A stretch of DNA of 64,000 nt from Anaerolineae bacterium (lineage in GTDB: Bacteria; Chloroflexota; Anaerolineae; Aggregatilineales; Phototrophicaceae): contig JALHNB010000001.1 in the NCBI GenBank assembly GCA_022843745.1, positions 276,019-340,018 on the forward strand, given 5' to 3'. The notes beneath the pieces are model-generated. The model ran no database searches. It was not told the DNA's origin and saw only the letters and a program-made list of their open reading frames with translations. A program made the position numbers and the translations under genes. Shown piece by piece: positions 16,416 through 25,839 of the stretch. Each line of letters begins with the position of its first letter. Within the stretch, counting starts at the first letter, position 1.

Positions 16416-18941
16416 ATGAAAAAGATTCTGAAATTTCTGCGCCAGCGTTCGCGCAAACAAAAAATCCTGCCGCTTCTTGCCACATTGATGCTGATGGGTA
16501 CGACAGTTGTCTATTTCTGGCTGTTCACCGATTTGCCCTCAGTGGATGATCTCGAAGCAGGATTAGCGCTCCCGTCCACGCGCATTTATGACCGCAATAT
16601 GCGCCTGTTGTACGAAATTTTGCCGCCGGAAGGGGGTCGTAACACGGCGATTCGGCTGGACGAAATCCCCGACCACTGTGTCCATGCGGTTATTGCCACC
16701 GAGGATGCTAATTTTTACTCGCATCCCGGTGTCGATGTTACGGGGATCGCGCGGGCGCTGTGGATCAATATTCGCGGCGGTGAAGTGCTGGCGGGTGGCA
16801 GTACGATTACGCAGCAGGTGGCGCGGAGTCTCCTGCTCGATCCCGAACAACGTGCCGAACGTACCATTCAGCGTAAACTGCGCGAGAGCATCCTCGCCAT
16901 TCGTTTGCAAAATGTCTACAGCAAAGACGATATTCTGACACTCTATCTGAATCAGGTCTATTTCGGCAATCTCGCTTACGGAATCGAAGGCGCGGCGCGA
17001 GCGTATTTCGCCAAACCCGCGTCCGATCTTTCGCTGGCGGAATGCTCACTCTTGGCGGGCATCATCCAGAACGCCGCCTTCAATGACCCACTTTCACAGT
17101 TGGAAAATGCCAAAGAGCGCCAGGATGTCGCGCTTGGCCTTATGGTCAACAACGGCTATATTTCGCAGGCTGAAGCTGACCTCGCCAAACGCGACGAATT
17201 ACAATTCGCCGCCACGCGCTTCCCGATCCAGGCACCGCATTTTGTCATGGCAGTGATTAAGCAGTTGGAGCGCGACTACGCCGATTCGCTTTATCACGAT
17301 GGGCTGGACGTGGTGACAACCGTCGATATGCACTGGCAGAATATCGCGCAGGAAATTGTTCAGACTCAGCTTGAATATCTGAATCACCCCGAATTTGGTG
17401 GACGTGTCCCGGCGAACGCCAACAATGCTGCGCTGCTGGCGATGGATCCCTTCACCGGGCAAGTCCTGACGATGCTTGGCAGCCCGGATTATTTCGACGA
17501 ATCCATTGACGGTGCGGTGAACGCAGCACTGGCAAATCGACAGCCCGGTAGTGCGCTCAAGCCGTTTACGTATGCCGCTGCCATGAATCCGAATTTGCCG
17601 GAACCTTGGACAGCCGCGACCATGATTCTCGATGTGCAAACACCATTTATCACGCGCAAATTGGAAAGCTATTCACCCGCGAATTTTGGTCTGGTCGAGC
17701 ATGGCCCGGTGCTGGTACGCGAATCACTGGCATCCTCCTATAACATTCCGGCGGTAGTCGCCCTCGATAATGTCGGCTTGCAGCCCATGATTCAACTCGC
17801 TGCCAATGCCGGATTGACGACATTAGCGTCCAACACCCGCGTCGATCTTTCGATCACGTTGGGCGGCGGCGAAGTGCGCCTGCTGGACATGGCGCAGGCT
17901 TACAGCATATTCCCTAACGGTGGCTACCGAGTCGATCCGGTTTTCATCCTCAAGGTTAACAAGCGCAGCGGCGAAACGCTCTACGAGTGGCAGCAGCCAC
18001 ACCTCGACCAGCGCGTTCTGGATGAGCGTGTCGCCTATATCATCACCAGCATCTTGAGCGACAGCAAGGCACGAATCCCGTCTTTTGGCCCCAACAGCGC
18101 CCTTGATATTGGTCGCCCCGCCGCGGCCAAAACTGGAACAACCACCGATTTTCGTGATAACTGGGTAATGGGTTATACGCCGAATCTCGTCGCGGGTGTC
18201 TGGGTGGGAAACGCCGATAACACGCCGATGGTCAGTATCACAGGTGTCAGCGGCGCGGGGCCAATCTGGAATATGTTCATGCGTCAGGTTTTGTTAGGCC
18301 AGCCCCAACTGCCTTTCCACGAACCGCCCGGATTAGTACGCACAGAAGTCTGCGCTCTAAGTGGCCTGCTGCCGACTCCGGCCTGTCCGCTGCGCCGCAC
18401 GGAAATTTTCGTCGAAGGGACTGCGCCGACGGAAACTGATAATTTTTATCAGACTTTTGTGATTGACCGCGAAACTGGATTATTGGCCGATGATTCGACA
18501 CCCGCAGAACGTCGTGTCGAGCGCATTTATACGGTTTTGCCGCAGGAGGCGCGTGATTGGGCGATCCGCAATGGTATTCCGCAGCCGCCAACAGGAGCAG
18601 CCGTGCTTTTGCCGGATAGCGCCGAAACCGTCCGCCTGCTCAACCCCGACCCCTACACGATTTTTCAGATGTCGCCTGTTACGCCGCAGCAAAATCAGCG
18701 CATCCGGCTGACTGTTGGCGCACCACCCGGCACAGAATCCGTGACCTATTTGCTTAACGGCGAGTCTTTAGGCACGGTTGACAACGCGCCCTGGGATTTG
18801 TGGTGGCCGCTGCAACTCGGCGATTACGAATTGATGGCGCAGGCGGTTTTGAACGATGGGACACAGCAGATCAGCGCGGCGATTCCCTTCAGCGTGACGA
18901 ATTACGCGCCGCCGGAGTCACGAACGATTACCAATCCGTGA
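16416..18941 (+). CDS. Class A penicillin-binding protein (PBP1-type, bifunctional)
   Basis: An 841-residue peptidoglycan synthase with one N-terminal membrane helix (about 18-38). The family 51 transglycosylase domain (about 75-260) carries ATEDANFYSHPGVDV, with the catalytic Glu at about 96, and GGSTITQQVARSLLL. The transpeptidase domain carries SALK (Ser379 acyl site), SYN (441-443) and KTGT (572-575). The C-terminal extension has SGLLPTPACPLRRTEIFVEG and an Ig-like end (about 715-841), a layout seen in PBP1A/1C-like proteins. All catalytic motifs are intact. It polymerises lipid II and cross-links stems outside the membrane. It follows VanZ-like and LysM genes and is convergent with the next gene with no gap, so transcription end signals must lie inside coding sequence. 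Confidence 0.95.
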   Translation: MKKILKFLRQRSRKQKILPLLATLMLMGTTVVYFWLFTDLPSVDDLEAGLALPSTRIYDRNMRLLYEILPPEGGRNTAIRLDEIPDHCVHAVIATEDANFYSHPGVDVTGIARALWINIRGGEVLAGGSTITQQVARSLLLDPEQRAERTIQRKLRESILAIRLQNVYSKDDILTLYLNQVYFGNLAYGIEGAARAYFAKPASDLSLAECSLLAGIIQNAAFNDPLSQLENAKERQDVALGLMVNNGYISQAEADLAKRDELQFAATRFPIQAPHFVMAVIKQLERDYADSLYHDGLDVVTTVDMHWQNIAQEIVQTQLEYLNHPEFGGRVPANANNAALLAMDPFTGQVLTMLGSPDYFDESIDGAVNAALANRQPGSALKPFTYAAAMNPNLPEPWTAATMILDVQTPFITRKLESYSPANFGLVEHGPVLVRESLASSYNIPAVVALDNVGLQPMIQLAANAGLTTLASNTRVDLSITLGGGEVRLLDMAQAYSIFPNGGYRVDPVFILKVNKRSGETLYEWQQPHLDQRVLDERVAYIITSILSDSKARIPSFGPNSALDIGRPAAAKTGTTTDFRDNWVMGYTPNLVAGVWVGNADNTPMVSITGVSGAGPIWNMFMRQVLLGQPQLPFHEPPGLVRTEVCALSGLLPTPACPLRRTEIFVEGTAPTETDNFYQTFVIDRETGLLADDSTPAERRVERIYTVLPQEARDWAIRNGIPQPPTGAAVLLPDSAETVRLLNPDPYTIFQMSPVTPQQNQRIRLTVGAPPGTESVTYLLNGESLGTVDNAPWDLWWPLQLGDYELMAQAVLNDGTQQISAAIPFSVTNYAPPESRTITNP

Positions 18942-20633
18942 TTATTGCTGCCGTTCGTACAGCCGCATTCCTGTGCCGTAAAAATCTGTTGGAATTTCCT
19001 CGACCAGCTCATAGTTTTGCGTGAACTGCGGGTCTTGCTCCAATCCCAGCCGGACAAACGCCTCCATCGTCACCAGAAACTCTGGATTCGTGTCCGCGAT
19101 CAACTGCGGCGGGATAGCGTAATTTTGCCCTTCCGCGATCAAGGCTGGGTCAATCGGGTAATATTTCGAAAGCTCCGGCGTCACCAGCCCGACGGTATCA
19201 ATAATTGTCGCGCGGCTGAAGTAGCCAATCGCGCCAATGTCAGCGGAAGCAACGCGGCTATCAACCGTCACGCTGTATTCATCGCGAAGCTGTGTGCCGA
19301 TTTGCTCGTAATACAACTCGATCAAATGCCACGCCATCTTGGGCGCTGGTCGATCCGGCCCATGATCGGGATGAATCCACCAGCCGCTTATTGAGGTCGC
19401 GCCCCACAGCAGCGCCAACGCGCCAACCATCACCGGGCGGATAAGCCAATTGGGACGTGCCTGCTGAATCGAATCAATAATCGCCCATGCGCCAGCGATG
19501 ATACCCATCATCAACGCGGGCAGCGGCGGAGCGATATACCAGCGAAAAATAAGCGGGTTGGCGATGGAAAAAGCTGCCATGTATAGCCAGGGATAGAGCA
19601 AAAAGGGCAGCAAACGCGGCAATTTTTTCCGCGTGTAAAGCAGGCCGATAATCGTCAACGCCAGATAAATTGCCGTCCCGATCATCGCGCCAAGTGAGCC
19701 AAACAGGTCAAATTCTGAAAATGGTGTCACGTAAAATTGCAGTAAACGGATAAACGCCGAGCCGGGTGGCATGATGTAAGCGACGGTTTTTGCCGAGAGT
19801 GAATTGGGCAGCGGCGATCCAAAATACGCCCAAGCGAACAACGCCCAGGGCAGCACAACCACCACAGCGGCCAGCCATGTTTGCCAGGGCAGCCGGTTAA
19901 TCAATCCCCCCAATTTCCCCGATGATGGCGATTCTTGTAGGGGCGAAGCGCCGCTTCGCCCGGTATTGGACTCTCCTTGCCCGTTTTCTGCTCCCCATTT
20001 ATGGAGAGGGGGTTGGGGGGTGAGGTTGTATGAAGAATCCGCTTGTGTGGAGGGGTTGGATATGAGGCTGTCTACCAACTGCCCCAGCAGCAGCGGCCCG
20101 ATCCACAGCAGCGAATCGACGCGCGTCAAAAATCCCAATCCCACAAATGCGCCAATCCAGATGCGCCGCCGTTTGGCGACGAAAAAATAAGTCGCGCCGA
20201 CCAGCCAGAAAATATTCAGGCTCGTTTCCATGCCGCCGACAGCAAACGTCACACTCACAGGTGAAATCGACCAGAGCGTACCGACAAGTGCGCCAACCCA
20301 GACATATCCACTTAACCGCTTTGCCAGCAAAAACAGCAGCCCTGCCGTGCCTGCATCAGCCAATGCGTTCACCGTAAGCGCATACCAGGGAAAATCCTGC
20401 CGTCCGGTGATCGCGCTGATCGCTGCCATCAACAGAGTGTATAGGGGCGTGGTCGTGCCGAGCGTTTGAATGCCGGGGTTATAGACGAAACCCATCCCCT
20501 CGACGATGTTGCGGCTGTATCGAAAGGTGATAAACGCATCGTCGATGGTGCGCGGCGCGGGCAAAATGTGCGTGATGAGCGACAGCAGCATCACGGCGAT
20601 TAAAAGCCAGGTTTCTCGACTGTATTTATTCAT
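18942..20633 (-). CDS. Polytopic glycosyltransferase-like membrane protein (PMT/ArnT type) with an in-frame repeat insertion
   Basis: A 563-residue protein with about ten membrane helices. The first extracytoplasmic loop has TIDDAFITFRYSRNIVEGMG, the acidic Asp pair expected of lipid-phosphate-sugar-dependent GT-C transferases (family 39/ArnT-like). It likely transfers a sugar from a polyprenyl carrier on the outer face. Residues about 193-243 are a soluble Pro/Ser/Gly-rich stretch encoded by two palindromic repeats (19936-20035) between two hydrophobic segments; it reads NLTPQPPLHKWGA then NTGRSGASPL and does not resemble native sequence. The reading frame is preserved. The C-terminal domain (about 440-563) is soluble. 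The next gene on the same strand starts eight bases upstream of this ATG. Confidence 0.85.
   Translation of the reverse strand: MNKYSRETWLLIAVMLLSLITHILPAPRTIDDAFITFRYSRNIVEGMGFVYNPGIQTLGTTTPLYTLLMAAISAITGRQDFPWYALTVNALADAGTAGLLFLLAKRLSGYVWVGALVGTLWSISPVSVTFAVGGMETSLNIFWLVGATYFFVAKRRRIWIGAFVGLGFLTRVDSLLWIGPLLLGQLVDSLISNPSTQADSSYNLTPQPPLHKWGAENGQGESNTGRSGASPLQESPSSGKLGGLINRLPWQTWLAAVVVVLPWALFAWAYFGSPLPNSLSAKTVAYIMPPGSAFIRLLQFYVTPFSEFDLFGSLGAMIGTAIYLALTIIGLLYTRKKLPRLLPFLLYPWLYMAAFSIANPLIFRWYIAPPLPALMMGIIAGAWAIIDSIQQARPNWLIRPVMVGALALLWGATSISGWWIHPDHGPDRPAPKMAWHLIELYYEQIGTQLRDEYSVTVDSRVASADIGAIGYFSRATIIDTVGLVTPELSKYYPIDPALIAEGQNYAIPPQLIADTNPEFLVTMEAFVRLGLEQDPQFTQNYELVEEIPTDFYGTGMRLYERQQ
19936..20035. 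repeat. Two palindromic repeats inserted in a coding sequence
   Basis: 19941-19961 is a perfect dyad GGGCGAAGCG C CGCTTCGCCC preceded by TTGTAG. Immediately after, 19991-20025 (CTCCCCATTTATGGAGAGGG followed by GGTTGGGGGGTGAGG) is a second, G-rich hairpin unit. Together they add roughly 50 codons to the membrane transferase without breaking the frame. Elements starting TGTAGGGGCG also occur at 7998 and 39940 in this window. Confidence 0.8.
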
Positions 20634-20641
20634 TGTTGAGG

Positions 20642-21904
20642 TTATCTCGTTGTACTTGATTGATCTTGAAGTGCTTGTTTCGCTGTATTGGGTTGATATT
20701 CAAGCGCTTGTTTCGCCGCACTTGACCAATATCGGAAATAAACGACATACCAGATGATGCCCACATGCAAGGGCAGCAGCAGTGCTTCGGATTGTGCGGA
20801 TTCGCCGCTGGTTTGCCAATATATCCAGGGACTAATCACCGCCAACCCGCAGGCCAGCCATATAAGCCACTTTTCCGGCAAAATCTGCGCTCTGTAAATG
20901 CACGCCAGCAGTGGCGGGATCAACAAAACCATATAGTAGCTGCCCGTTTGCGGGATCAACATTACCACTGCGATCATCAGTGTAATCGCCAGTTCAATCT
21001 GACGTTCGCGATCTGGGTTGCGCCAGAAATTGAGAAATGTCCAAAAGCACACTGCCACAGCACCTGCAACAAAAAAAATGCGCAGCACAGGATTTCCGAT
21101 CAAATTCGCAGCCCATATGGGCCGGGCATACTGCGCATACTGTCCGAGAACATCCACAAAATTGGGAATCCACCAGCCAATTTGTATAGTCGTGATGGCG
21201 ACAAGCGCACCGATGGTAATGATAAACGCCATCAAACCCTGAAAACGACCTCGCAGCGCATAGGCCACCAGCAGTGCCAGACCTAATGGCACGGCTATGG
21301 TTGGGGGTATAGTCGAACAGGCCAGTACGACACCTGCCCAGCGATCATGACCGTTTAGCAGCAGCAACACTGCCAGCGAGAACATCAATAAAATGGTTCC
21401 GGTAAATTGCGCCAGCACGAACAGGTTGATGGAGTGTCTGAATACGAGCAAAAAGCCAAGCGTGAGTACACCGAGCAGCCAGGGTGGGGGTCGCCATTTC
21501 AGTATGAAAATCCAGATACCGATTGTCCAGACAATCGAGAAAAACTGAAGGGCTGCCCACAGAGCAATCGCGATTGAAGCCGGCAGCAGCATGATGGGCG
21601 CTAGAAGCAGGCTGGTATAGGCAGGATAGGCCGAATTTTGCTGATCGGAGCCGGGGGGTAAAACCCGACCAAACATACCGCGCTGGATTTCTTCCGTGAC
21701 TTCTGCGTCATACGGCATCTGCCCACGCCAAAAAGCCTGCGCCCCCACCCATCGCGGATAAAAATCAAATCGAAAACCCCGCGCCGAAACCACCACCTGA
21801 AGCGTGAACCCTGTGATAAGCACGATCAAAAGCGCATTTATAACCACAATCAGGATGATCTGTGCGCGAGATATGGAGATTTTTGTCGGTGAATTTTCAG
21901 TCAT
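20642..21904 (-). CDS. GT87-like (DUF2029) polytopic glycosyltransferase
   Basis: A 420-residue integral membrane protein with about ten helices. The first extracytoplasmic loop (FRFDFYPRWVGAQAFWRGQM followed by PYD) has the D-x-Y plus W-G-A-Q-A-F pattern common in GT87/DUF2029 mannosyltransferase-type GT-C enzymes. It probably uses a polyprenyl-phosphate sugar outside the membrane. The C-terminal tail is an 11-residue tandem repeat (AKQALEYQPNT then AKQALQDQSST), encoded by a 33-bp repeat; the tail follows the last helix and looks dispensable. It ends eight bases before the next transferase, so they are likely co-transcribed. The acceptor is unknown. Confidence 0.8.
   Translation of the reverse strand: MTENSPTKISISRAQIILIVVINALLIVLITGFTLQVVVSARGFRFDFYPRWVGAQAFWRGQMPYDAEVTEEIQRGMFGRVLPPGSDQQNSAYPAYTSLLLAPIMLLPASIAIALWAALQFFSIVWTIGIWIFILKWRPPPWLLGVLTLGFLLVFRHSINLFVLAQFTGTILLMFSLAVLLLLNGHDRWAGVVLACSTIPPTIAVPLGLALLVAYALRGRFQGLMAFIITIGALVAITTIQIGWWIPNFVDVLGQYAQYARPIWAANLIGNPVLRIFFVAGAVAVCFWTFLNFWRNPDRERQIELAITLMIAVVMLIPQTGSYYMVLLIPPLLACIYRAQILPEKWLIWLACGLAVISPWIYWQTSGESAQSEALLLPLHVGIIWYVVYFRYWSSAAKQALEYQPNTAKQALQDQSSTTR
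20652..20720. repeat. 33-bp coding tandem repeat
   Basis: Two copies of a 33-bp unit containing TGCTTGTTTCGC / CGCTTGTTTCGC, 33 bases apart, encode the 11-residue C-terminal repeats of the GT87-like protein. The remaining bases of the two copies differ at several positions. Confidence 0.7.
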
Positions 21905-22056
21905 TTCGCTATGTCCTGTGTATATATTAACGCCATGTGATGGGATAGCGCGTTGAGAAGCGGGCGGACTGTGTGAATCCTATACCGTCAGGTCATTCTG
22001 CGATACAATACATGCGCTAGAGCGTTTAATTTATTCAAGACAAGGACTGAGCGAGC

Positions 22057-23523
22057 ATGGCATTGCAGATTTTTAATGTGCTTGGACGTGAAAAGCAGAC
22101 ATTTGAGCCATTAGTGCCAGGGCATGTCAATATGTACGTTTGCGGCCCGACAGTTTACGACAACGCGCACATCGGCCATGCCAAGACCTATGTTTCGTTC
22201 GATGTCGTAGTGCGTTACCTGCGCTTCAGCGGGAATGACGTGCTTTACGTGCAAAACCTGACGGATGTAGGGCATTTGCTGGATTCGGGCGAAGATCGGA
22301 TTTTGAAGAAAGCGCGTCAGACCCAATCGCTGCCCATGCAGTTGGTCGAGACCTATGCACGCAGCTATTTTGAGGATATGGATGCTCTCGGTGTCGTGCG
22401 TCCTGATATTTCTCCACGCGCCAGCGCACATATTCCCGAACAGATCAAGATGATTGAGCTGTTGATTTCTGATAACTGCGCTTATGTTGCGGATGATGGC
22501 AGCGTCTATTTTGATGTGTCGAAGCATGAAGGTTATGGCAAACTTTCGAACCGCAAGGTCGATAGCCAGGAAGCCGGATCACGCGAGGAAGTGCGCGGCG
22601 AAAAGCGTAATCCCGAAGATTTCGCGCTGTGGAAACATGCCGAGCCAGAGCATATTTTGCGCTGGGATAGCCCCTGGGGAGTCGGTTTCCCCGGCTGGCA
22701 TATCGAATGCTCGGCGATGGCGAAAAAATATTTGGGCGATACGTTTGATATTCACGGCGGCGGCATCGACAATATCTACCCCCACAACGAAAACGAAATT
22801 GCCCAGAGCGAATGCGCCAACCATGCCGAATTCTCGCGTTACTGGATGCTTGTCGGCAGCCTGATGGTGCCGGATTCGTCAGGTATTCCCGCCAAGATGT
22901 CCAAGAGTCTCGGCAATTTTGTGACGATTAAAGACTCGCTGGCGAAATATCGCCCCGAAGTGCTGCGCATGTTTATTTTGAGCGCTCACTATGCCAGCCC
23001 GGTCAATTATCACGAGGATTCGCTGACAGCGGCGGCAGGTGGTTGGGAACGGCTCTATGGCGCGGCGCGGCTGACACGCCAGCATATGAACAACGCACCC
23101 GAAGGCGACGAAGGTAATGCGTTCCAGGAACGGTTGAACCAGACCAAAGCTGATTTTGTCGCTGCGATGGACGATGATTTCAACGCCCCCAAAGCCATCG
23201 CGACGTTGCAGGAATTGACCCGCGACGTGAATACACTGCTCAATAGTGACACAACCGTTGGCCTGAACACTCTGAACGCGATCAACGCCATCTATGACGA
23301 GCTTGGCGGCAAAGTTTTGGGGCTGATCCCGGCAGGCGATACTGCCGCTAACGGCAACGGGCAGCGCGAGGCCGGATTGGTCGAACTGCTCATCAGTCTG
23401 CGGGCGCAGGCACGTGTCAACAAAAACTATGCGGAAAGTGACCGTATCCGCAACGAATTGACGAAACTCGGTGTCGTTCTCGAAGATCGTCCCGGCGGCA
23501 GTACCGTCTGGCACGTGGAGTAG
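22057..23523 (+). CDS. cysS: Cysteinyl-tRNA synthetase
   Basis: A 488-residue class I aminoacyl-tRNA synthetase that charges tRNA-Cys. The HIGH motif is at 38-41 (NAHIGHAKTYV), zinc ligands include Cys29, Cys218 (GWHIEC) and His243 (PHNENEIAQ), and the KMSKS loop is at 280-284 (KMSKSLGN). Length is typical of the family. The C-terminal anticodon-binding part is slightly extended with a Gly/Asn-rich stretch near 440. AAGGA lies about 10 bases before ATG 22057. It is followed after five bases by rlmB, a pairing known in many bacteria. No T-box-like leader was recognised in the 150-base gap upstream. Confidence 0.97.
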   Translation: MALQIFNVLGREKQTFEPLVPGHVNMYVCGPTVYDNAHIGHAKTYVSFDVVVRYLRFSGNDVLYVQNLTDVGHLLDSGEDRILKKARQTQSLPMQLVETYARSYFEDMDALGVVRPDISPRASAHIPEQIKMIELLISDNCAYVADDGSVYFDVSKHEGYGKLSNRKVDSQEAGSREEVRGEKRNPEDFALWKHAEPEHILRWDSPWGVGFPGWHIECSAMAKKYLGDTFDIHGGGIDNIYPHNENEIAQSECANHAEFSRYWMLVGSLMVPDSSGIPAKMSKSLGNFVTIKDSLAKYRPEVLRMFILSAHYASPVNYHEDSLTAAAGGWERLYGAARLTRQHMNNAPEGDEGNAFQERLNQTKADFVAAMDDDFNAPKAIATLQELTRDVNTLLNSDTTVGLNTLNAINAIYDELGGKVLGLIPAGDTAANGNGQREAGLVELLISLRAQARVNKNYAESDRIRNELTKLGVVLEDRPGGSTVWHVE

Positions 23524-23528
23524 ATTCA

Positions 23529-24290
23529 ATGGCTGAATTTTTATATGGTCATTGGGCAGTTATGGAAGCGCTCCGGGCGGGTCGTCGGACATTGGAGCAG
23601 CTTCTCATCACGGAGACCGTTGAAGAAAAAGGTCTGGTTGCCGACATCATCGCGAAAGCCAACGAGCGCGGCGTGAATGTTCGCCGTGTTCCGCGCCGCA
23701 TTATTGATGATCTGGCTTCCGGCGCGAATCATCAGAATACGGTGCTGCGTGTTGGCCCCTATCCCTATGCGGATGTCGAGAGTGCGTTTGAACTGGCGCA
23801 GAAGCGGGGAGAAAAACCCTTCTTTTTGCTGCTCGACCTGCTCAAAGACCCGCAAAACGTGGGTGTACTCCTGCGTGTGGCGGATTCAGTCGGTGTTCAT
23901 GGTGTCATCATGCAAGAGCGCCGCAGCGTTTCGGTAACGCCAGCCGTTGTCAATGCGTCGTCGGGCGCGGTGGAACATTTGCAATTTATCCAGATCACCA
24001 ACCTGGTGAGCGCGATGAAAGACCTGAAATCGCAGGATGTGTGGCTGGTTGGTTTTGAAGCCGGAGCCGATATTCCGCCGATTGACCGCACGAACCTCAA
24101 TATGCCTATCGGTATTGTGCTGGGCAGCGAGGGTGAAGGGATGCGCCGCCTGGTGCGTGAGAATTGCGATATGCTGCTCTCGCTCCCCATGCGCGGCAAT
24201 GTCGCCAGCCTCAATGTCGCCACTGTTGGCTCGATTGCGCTCTACTCGGCATGGCAGGCGCGTGGTTGGCAGGGATGGGAACACAGTTAA
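23529..24290 (+). CDS. rlmB: SpoU-family 23S rRNA 2'-O-methyltransferase (RlmB type)
   Basis: A 253-residue protein with an N-terminal substrate-binding domain (MAEFLYGHWAVMEALRAG) and the C-terminal trefoil-knot SPOUT domain showing the three SpoU motifs: LLDLLKDPQNVGVLLRVADS, IGIVLGSEGEGMRRL, and MRGNVASLNVATVGSIALY. RlmB 2'-O-methylates G2251 in 23S rRNA. The start is five bases after the cysS stop, so translation is probably coupled. The SpoU family has several paralogues, but length and the cysS neighbour favour RlmB/TrmH-group. Confidence 0.92.
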   Translation: MAEFLYGHWAVMEALRAGRRTLEQLLITETVEEKGLVADIIAKANERGVNVRRVPRRIIDDLASGANHQNTVLRVGPYPYADVESAFELAQKRGEKPFFLLLDLLKDPQNVGVLLRVADSVGVHGVIMQERRSVSVTPAVVNASSGAVEHLQFIQITNLVSAMKDLKSQDVWLVGFEAGADIPPIDRTNLNMPIGIVLGSEGEGMRRLVRENCDMLLSLPMRGNVASLNVATVGSIALYSAWQARGWQGWEHS

Positions 24291-24311
24291 GAGCCTATCC
24301 TAAAAATCGGT

Positions 24312-24346
24312 GTTTGTGGGGTGCAATATATTGCGCTCCTACAAAC
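24312..24346. repeat. Palindromic REP-like hairpin between rlmB and frr
   Basis: GTTTGTGGGGTGCAATAT pairs with ATATTGCGCTCCTACAAAC with a few mismatches. It lies 21 bases after the rlmB stop and could act as a terminator or mRNA processing hairpin. Outside it, CCTATCC and GGATAG extend the dyad. Confidence 0.6.
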
Positions 24347-24437
24347 AGAATTTATGGATAGATACTTATTGATTTGAAGCGGAGCAAACAGCAGGGGTGA
24401 TTTTTGACCCCACTATCATTAAAAAAGGTACACGATC

Positions 24438-24995
24438 ATGATTAACGATATTCTCAACGAAACGAAAAGCAAAATGAAGTCCACGCTTTCGGTTTTTGAG
24501 GAAGATTTACAGGGTATTCGCAGCGGACGCGCCAGCACCGCGCTCGTTGACCGTCTCCGTGTAGATTATTACGGTCAAGAAACCGAACTGCGCCAGCTTG
24601 CCAGTATTTCGACCCCGGAAGCGATGCAAATTTTGATCCGTCCTTTCGATAAGACTGCAATCAAGTCGATTGAAAAGGCTATCCAGCAATCGAACCTGGG
24701 GATTAACCCCAATGTCGATAGCGATGTGATCCGCCTCAATATGCCACCGCTGACGCGCGAACGTCGCCAGGAATTGGTCAAGTTTTTGCATAAGAAGATG
24801 GAAGATACCCGCATTGCGATCCGTAATGTCCGGCGCAGCGCGAATGATGATTTCCGCGACTTTGAAAAAGAAAAAATGATCTCCGAAGATGATATGAAGT
24901 TTGGAGAGGCCGAAGTACAGAAACTCACCGATCAGCATATCGAGCAGATTGAAGAATTGGGCAAAGCCAAGGAAAAGGAAATCCTCGAAGTTTGA
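24438..24995 (+). CDS. frr: Ribosome recycling factor
   Basis: A 185-residue protein, exactly the usual RRF length. The N-terminus is MINDILNETKSKMKSTLSVF and the conserved core includes GIRSGRASTALVDRLRVDYY, IRPFDKTAIKSIEKAIQQS and NMPPLTRERRQELVKFLHK. It splits post-termination ribosomes together with EF-G. The ATG has AAAGG about 9 bases upstream. It is followed by uppS after about 50 bases, part of the common pyrH-frr-uppS-cdsA gene order; pyrH and cdsA are not here. Confidence 0.98.
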   Translation: MINDILNETKSKMKSTLSVFEEDLQGIRSGRASTALVDRLRVDYYGQETELRQLASISTPEAMQILIRPFDKTAIKSIEKAIQQSNLGINPNVDSDVIRLNMPPLTRERRQELVKFLHKKMEDTRIAIRNVRRSANDDFRDFEKEKMISEDDMKFGEAEVQKLTDQHIEQIEELGKAKEKEILEV

Positions 24996-25049
24996 GTTGG
25001 GATTACAATGGAATCATCGGGGCAATAATTTTAAGGGAGTCACAATTCG

Positions 25050-25808
25050 ATGGTCGCGTCGTTACGCAATAACACAGGCAAAATTGAGCCGCTTATTCCT
25101 GAAGTTGTACCCAAACATGTGGCGATCATCATGGATGGCAATGGGCGATGGGCCAAAGCGCGTGGCTTGCCGCGTACCGAAGGCCATCGGCAGGGAACTG
25201 AAAATCTGCGCCGAATCTTAAAGGCTTGTGTGGAATTCGGCGTTGAAATTCTCACCATCTACGCCTTTTCAACCGAAAACTGGAAGCGTCCTCGTGCCGA
25301 AGTGCGTGTGTTGATGAGCATCCTGGAGATGGTCATTGACCGTGAACTCCGCGAACTGCACGAAAGCGGCGTGCAAATTCGTCATATTGGCGAATTGGAT
25401 GCGATGGCTCCTGCCCTGCAAAAGAAAATCCGTTATGCCTGCGATTTTACAAAAAATAACACCAAGCTGATTCTCAATGTGGCCTTCAACTATGGCGGGC
25501 GTGATGAAATTATTCATGCTGTGCGCAAGATTGTGGCATCGGGGATCGCGCCAGAACAAATCAACGAAGATTTGATTAGCAGCTATATGTATACCAGCCC
25601 GCTTCCCGACCCCGATTTGATTATCCGCACGAGTGGCGAGGTGCGGTCAAGTAACTTTTTAGTGTGGCAGGGGACATACTCAGAGTATTATTTTACGCCG
25701 GTCTACTGGCCGGATTTCGATAAAGAGCAACTGCGCGAGGCGTTGATCGAATACAGCCGCCGAACGCGCCGCTTTGGACAAACTGACGAACAGATCAAAG
25801 ACGAGTAG
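25050..25808 (+). CDS. uppS: Isoprenyl transferase (undecaprenyl diphosphate synthase type)
   Basis: A 252-residue cis-prenyltransferase. The active-site signature [20 protein letters not shown] carries the catalytic Asp29; FSTENWKRP and the C-terminal [20 protein letters not shown] motif (UPP synthetase signature) are intact. It extends farnesyl diphosphate to the C55 carrier used for peptidoglycan and surface glycans, which are assembled by other genes in this window. AAGGGAG lies about 10 bases before the ATG. Located after frr as in many genomes. Confidence 0.96.
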   Translation: MVASLRNNTGKIEPLIPEVVPKHVAIIMDGNGRWAKARGLPRTEGHRQGTENLRRILKACVEFGVEILTIYAFSTENWKRPRAEVRVLMSILEMVIDRELRELHESGVQIRHIGELDAMAPALQKKIRYACDFTKNNTKLILNVAFNYGGRDEIIHAVRKIVASGIAPEQINEDLISSYMYTSPLPDPDLIIRTSGEVRSSNFLVWQGTYSEYYFTPVYWPDFDKEQLREALIEYSRRTRRFGQTDEQIKDE

Positions 25809-25839
25809 TATTGTAATTCAATTGGGAGAGCGAGAATCC

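Noticed and set aside
21905-22056. T-box leader upstream of cysS
   Set aside because: No specifier-loop hairpin, T-box sequence (UGGN) or terminator could be identified in 150 bases.
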